A DNA stretch of 64,000 nucleotides from MH13 sp040219355 (lineage in GTDB: Bacteria > Pseudomonadota > Alphaproteobacteria > Rhizobiales > MH13): assembly GCA_040219355.1 (NCBI GenBank), contig JAVJSN010000013.1:45267-109266 (forward strand), read 5' to 3'. Of this stretch, positions 61,712 to 64,000 are shown in pieces. A model generated the notes under the pieces. The model saw only the letters and a program-made list of their open reading frames with translations, searched no databases and had not been told where the DNA came from. A program made the translations under genes and the position numbers. The stretch's first letter is position 1. Every line of letters begins with the position of its first letter.

Positions 61712-63802
61712 ATGGCACGCGAATACGTCATCGAGGACTATCGCAACTTCGGCATCATGGCTCACATTGATGCTGGTAAGACGACCACGACCGAGCGCAT
61801 CCTGTATTATACAGGCAAGTCGCATAAGATCGGTGACGTTCATGATGGTGCTGCCACCATGGATTGGATGGAGCAGGAGCAGGAGCGTGGCATTACGATC
61901 ACCTCTGCTGCGACCACGACCTTCTGGGAAGGCCGTGATGGCAAGAAGCGTCGCTTCAACATCATCGACACACCGGGTCACGTGGACTTCACCATTGAAG
62001 TTGAGCGTTCGCTTCGCGTGCTTGATGGCGCCATTGCGCTTTTGGATGCCAATGCTGGCGTAGAGCCGCAAACCGAAACGGTGTGGCGCCAGGCTGACAA
62101 ATATCACGTGCCGCGCATGATCTTCGTCAACAAGATGGACAAGATTGGCGCTGACTTCTACCGCTCGGTGGAGATGATCGAAGAGCGCCTTGGCGGCAAG
62201 CCCGTTGTGATGCAGCTGCCTATTGGTGCAGAAGACCAGTTTGCAGGTGTGGTTGACCTGATCGAGATGAATGCGCTGGTTTGGAAGTCTGAGAACTTGG
62301 GCGCCGAGTGGGATGTTGTTGAAATCCCCGATGACTTGAAAGATCGCGCTGAAGAGTTCCGTGAAAGCCTCATCGAAGCCGTCGTGGAGATGGATGATGA
62401 GGTGATGGAAGCGTATCTTGAAGGCAACATGCCAGACAATGATACGATCCGCCGCTTGATCCGCCGGGGCACATGCGATGTGCAGTTCTTCCCAGTGTTT
62501 TGTGGATCTGCCTTTAAAAACAAGGGTGTACAGCCGCTTCTTGATGCAGTGGTTGATTTTCTGCCAAGCCCTGTCGACATCCCTGCCATCAAAGGTATCG
62601 ATGTTAAGACCGAAGAGGCAACGAAACGCCGCGCCGCTGATAGCGAGCCTCTGTCTCTGTTGGCGTTCAAGATCATGAACGACCCCTTTGTTGGCTCTCT
62701 TACGTTCTGCCGTATTTATTCAGGCCAGCTTGAGCAGGGTTCCTCGCTGCTGAACTCCGTGAAGGAAAAGCGCGAACGCATTGGCCGTATGATGCTGATG
62801 CATTCCAACAGCCGTGAAGACATCAAGGAAGCGTTTGCTGGTGATATCGTTGCTATTGCAGGCCTGAAAGAAACCACGACCGGTGACACTTTGTGCGATC
62901 CGGCCGATCCGGTGATCCTTGAGCGGATGGAATTTCCAGAGCCTGTGATCGAGATTGCGATTGAGCCGAAAACCAAGGCCGATCAGGAGAAGATGTCTAT
63001 CGCTCTCAACCGTCTGGCGGCCGAGGATCCTTCCTTCCGCGTGAAGGTTGACCACGAGTCGGGTCAAACGATTATTGCTGGGATGGGTGAGCTTCACCTC
63101 GACATTTTGGTTGATCGCATGAAGCGCGAGTTCAAGGTGGAAGCGAACATCGGTCAGCCGCAGGTGGCCTATCGCGAAACGATTACCAAGACAGCCGATG
63201 TGGATTACACCCACAAGAAGCAGTCGGGTGGCTCGGGCCAGTTCGCTCGCGTGAAAATCACCATCGCGCCGGGCGAGGCAAATTCAGGGTATGTGTTCAC
63301 TGACACGGTTGTTGGCGGTAACGTGCCCAAAGAGTACATCCCAGGCGTGGAAAAAGGCATTGGATCAGTTATGTCCTCGGGTCCGATTGCCGGCTTCCCG
63401 ATGCTCGACATTACGGCCACGCTCACTGATGGCGCCTACCATGATGTAGACTCCTCGGTTCTTGCCTTTGAGATCGCTGGACGTGCGGCGTTCCGTGAAG
63501 CGGTCCAGAAAGCAGGTCCGAAACTGCTTGAGCCTGTGATGAAGGTCGAGGTCGTGACGCCCGATGAGTATGCGGGTTCAGTCATGGGCGACCTTAATTC
63601 ACGCCGCGGGCAGATCCAGGGTACCGAAACCCGTGGTGTTGCCACAGTGATCAACGCCTTCGTTCCGCTGGCCAACATGTTTGGTTATGTATCGTCGCTT
63701 CGCTCTTCAACGCAGGGCCGTGCGCAATACACCATGCAGTTCGATCATTATGAGCAGGTTCCGCAGGCCATCGCGGAAGAAGTTAAGTCCAAATACGCTT
63801 AA
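61712..63802 (+). CDS. fusA: Elongation factor G
   Basis: 696 residues. G domain with AHIDAGKTTTTERILYYTG, GITITSAATT, DTPGHVDFT and NKMD, then domains II-V (KSGGSGQFARVK-like and RGQIQGTETRGV). Translocation GTPase of the ribosome. AAGGAG precedes the start. Followed after 57 bases by tuf. Confidence 0.98.
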   Translation: MAREYVIEDYRNFGIMAHIDAGKTTTTERILYYTGKSHKIGDVHDGAATMDWMEQEQERGITITSAATTTFWEGRDGKKRRFNIIDTPGHVDFTIEVERSLRVLDGAIALLDANAGVEPQTETVWRQADKYHVPRMIFVNKMDKIGADFYRSVEMIEERLGGKPVVMQLPIGAEDQFAGVVDLIEMNALVWKSENLGAEWDVVEIPDDLKDRAEEFRESLIEAVVEMDDEVMEAYLEGNMPDNDTIRRLIRRGTCDVQFFPVFCGSAFKNKGVQPLLDAVVDFLPSPVDIPAIKGIDVKTEEATKRRAADSEPLSLLAFKIMNDPFVGSLTFCRIYSGQLEQGSSLLNSVKEKRERIGRMMLMHSNSREDIKEAFAGDIVAIAGLKETTTGDTLCDPADPVILERMEFPEPVIEIAIEPKTKADQEKMSIALNRLAAEDPSFRVKVDHESGQTIIAGMGELHLDILVDRMKREFKVEANIGQPQVAYRETITKTADVDYTHKKQSGGSGQFARVKITIAPGEANSGYVFTDTVVGGNVPKEYIPGVEKGIGSVMSSGPIAGFPMLDITATLTDGAYHDVDSSVLAFEIAGRAAFREAVQKAGPKLLEPVMKVEVVTPDEYAGSVMGDLNSRRGQIQGTETRGVATVINAFVPLANMFGYVSSLRSSTQGRAQYTMQFDHYEQVPQAIAEEVKSKYA

Positions 63803-63859
63803 GCGTTTGGTTGGACATTAGATTAACCCGACGTCAGTCGAGATTACGGAGAGCCGAAA

Positions 63860-64000
63860 ATGGCGAAAGAGAAGTTTGAGCGTAACAAGCCGCATGTGAA
63901 TGTTGGCACGATTGGTCACGTTGACCATGGCAAGACGACGTTGACGGCGGCGATCACGAAGTATTTTGGTGACTTCAAGGCGTATGATGAGATTGACGGA
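63860..64000 (+). CDS. tuf: Elongation factor Tu (partial, cut by window end)
   Basis: First 47 codons only. MAKEKFERNKPHVNVGTIGH followed by VDHGKTTLTAAITKYFG is the EF-Tu N-terminus with the P-loop GHVDHGKT. GGAG precedes the ATG. The remainder lies beyond the window. Confidence 0.97.
   Translation, partial: MAKEKFERNKPHVNVGTIGHVDHGKTTLTAAITKYFGDFKAYDEIDG

Noticed and set aside
1..64000. Mobile elements, prophage genes, CRISPR arrays, rRNA or tRNA genes
   Set aside because: No transposase, integrase, phage structural gene, regularly spaced repeat, or cloverleaf-like sequence was recognised by reading; a computational tRNA scan was not possible.

Overview
The window looks like a chromosomal segment of an alphaproteobacterium, most likely a member of the Hyphomicrobiales (Rhizobiales). 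This rests on moderate GC content, the rplKAJL-rpoBC-rpsL-rpsG-fusA-tuf block with alphaproteobacterial-type proteins, the abundance of ABC and TRAP importers, and an opgH-opgG pair. The lineage call is inference. No insertion sequence, prophage, CRISPR array, rRNA or tRNA gene was recognised.

Bases 1-30,000 form a catabolic and transport region made of self-contained clusters. (1) 1-4418: a ROK-family regulator (cut by the window edge) diverges from a D-xylose ABC importer, xylF-xylH-xylG, with a strong intrinsic terminator between xylF and xylH. (2) 4463-13736: a tryptophan/kynurenine-type cluster. It holds a TRAP transporter (dctPQM), 3-hydroxyanthranilate 3,4-dioxygenase, a divergent DHDPS-family aldolase, an aspartate-dehydrogenase-like protein, a LysR regulator, an aldehyde dehydrogenase and kynureninase. 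Three copies of a 21-bp element, GATATC-N9-GATATC (third copy one mismatch), sit in front of its transcription units and fit the ATC-N9-GAT operator class of LysR proteins. (3) 13863-23044: a minus-strand run of an SDR, a DHDPS-family lyase, a D-amino-acid-dehydrogenase-like flavoprotein, a dipeptide-type ABC importer and a TauE-like permease, with a second SDR diverging. Both SDRs have Ser-x3-Arg where Tyr-x3-Lys is expected. (4) 23917-29931: an allose/ribose-type sugar ABC importer, a tagatose/allulose-3-epimerase-like protein, a LacI regulator and a 2-hydroxyacid dehydrogenase, with three matching LacI-type operator sequences.

Bases 30,146-47,742 are envelope related. They hold an RND efflux pair; a minus-strand operon joining an NMT1-type ABC importer (fused double permease) to a glycosyltransferase and an FkbM methyltransferase; a three-gene membrane set (flippase-like protein, phosphoglycerol-transferase-like sulfatase-fold enzyme, CDP-alcohol phosphatidyltransferase); a cytochrome b561; osmoregulated periplasmic glucan genes opgH-opgG; and a HAD phosphatase. 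The proximity of the three-gene set to opgHG suggests a glucan or lipid decorating system.

Bases 48,126-64,000 are the conserved core: secE, nusG, rplK, rplA, rplJ, rplL, rpoB, rpoC, rpsL, rpsG, fusA and the start of tuf. An rplJ leader, a 13-bp stem between rplL and rpoB, a terminator after rpoC, and a promoter-plus-terminator unit ahead of rpsL (candidate small RNA or attenuator) are visible.

The strongest candidates for something undescribed are the kynurenine-type cluster with its three operators and missing canonical lower-pathway enzymes, the paired SDRs lacking the canonical catalytic pair, and the membrane trio next to opgHG.
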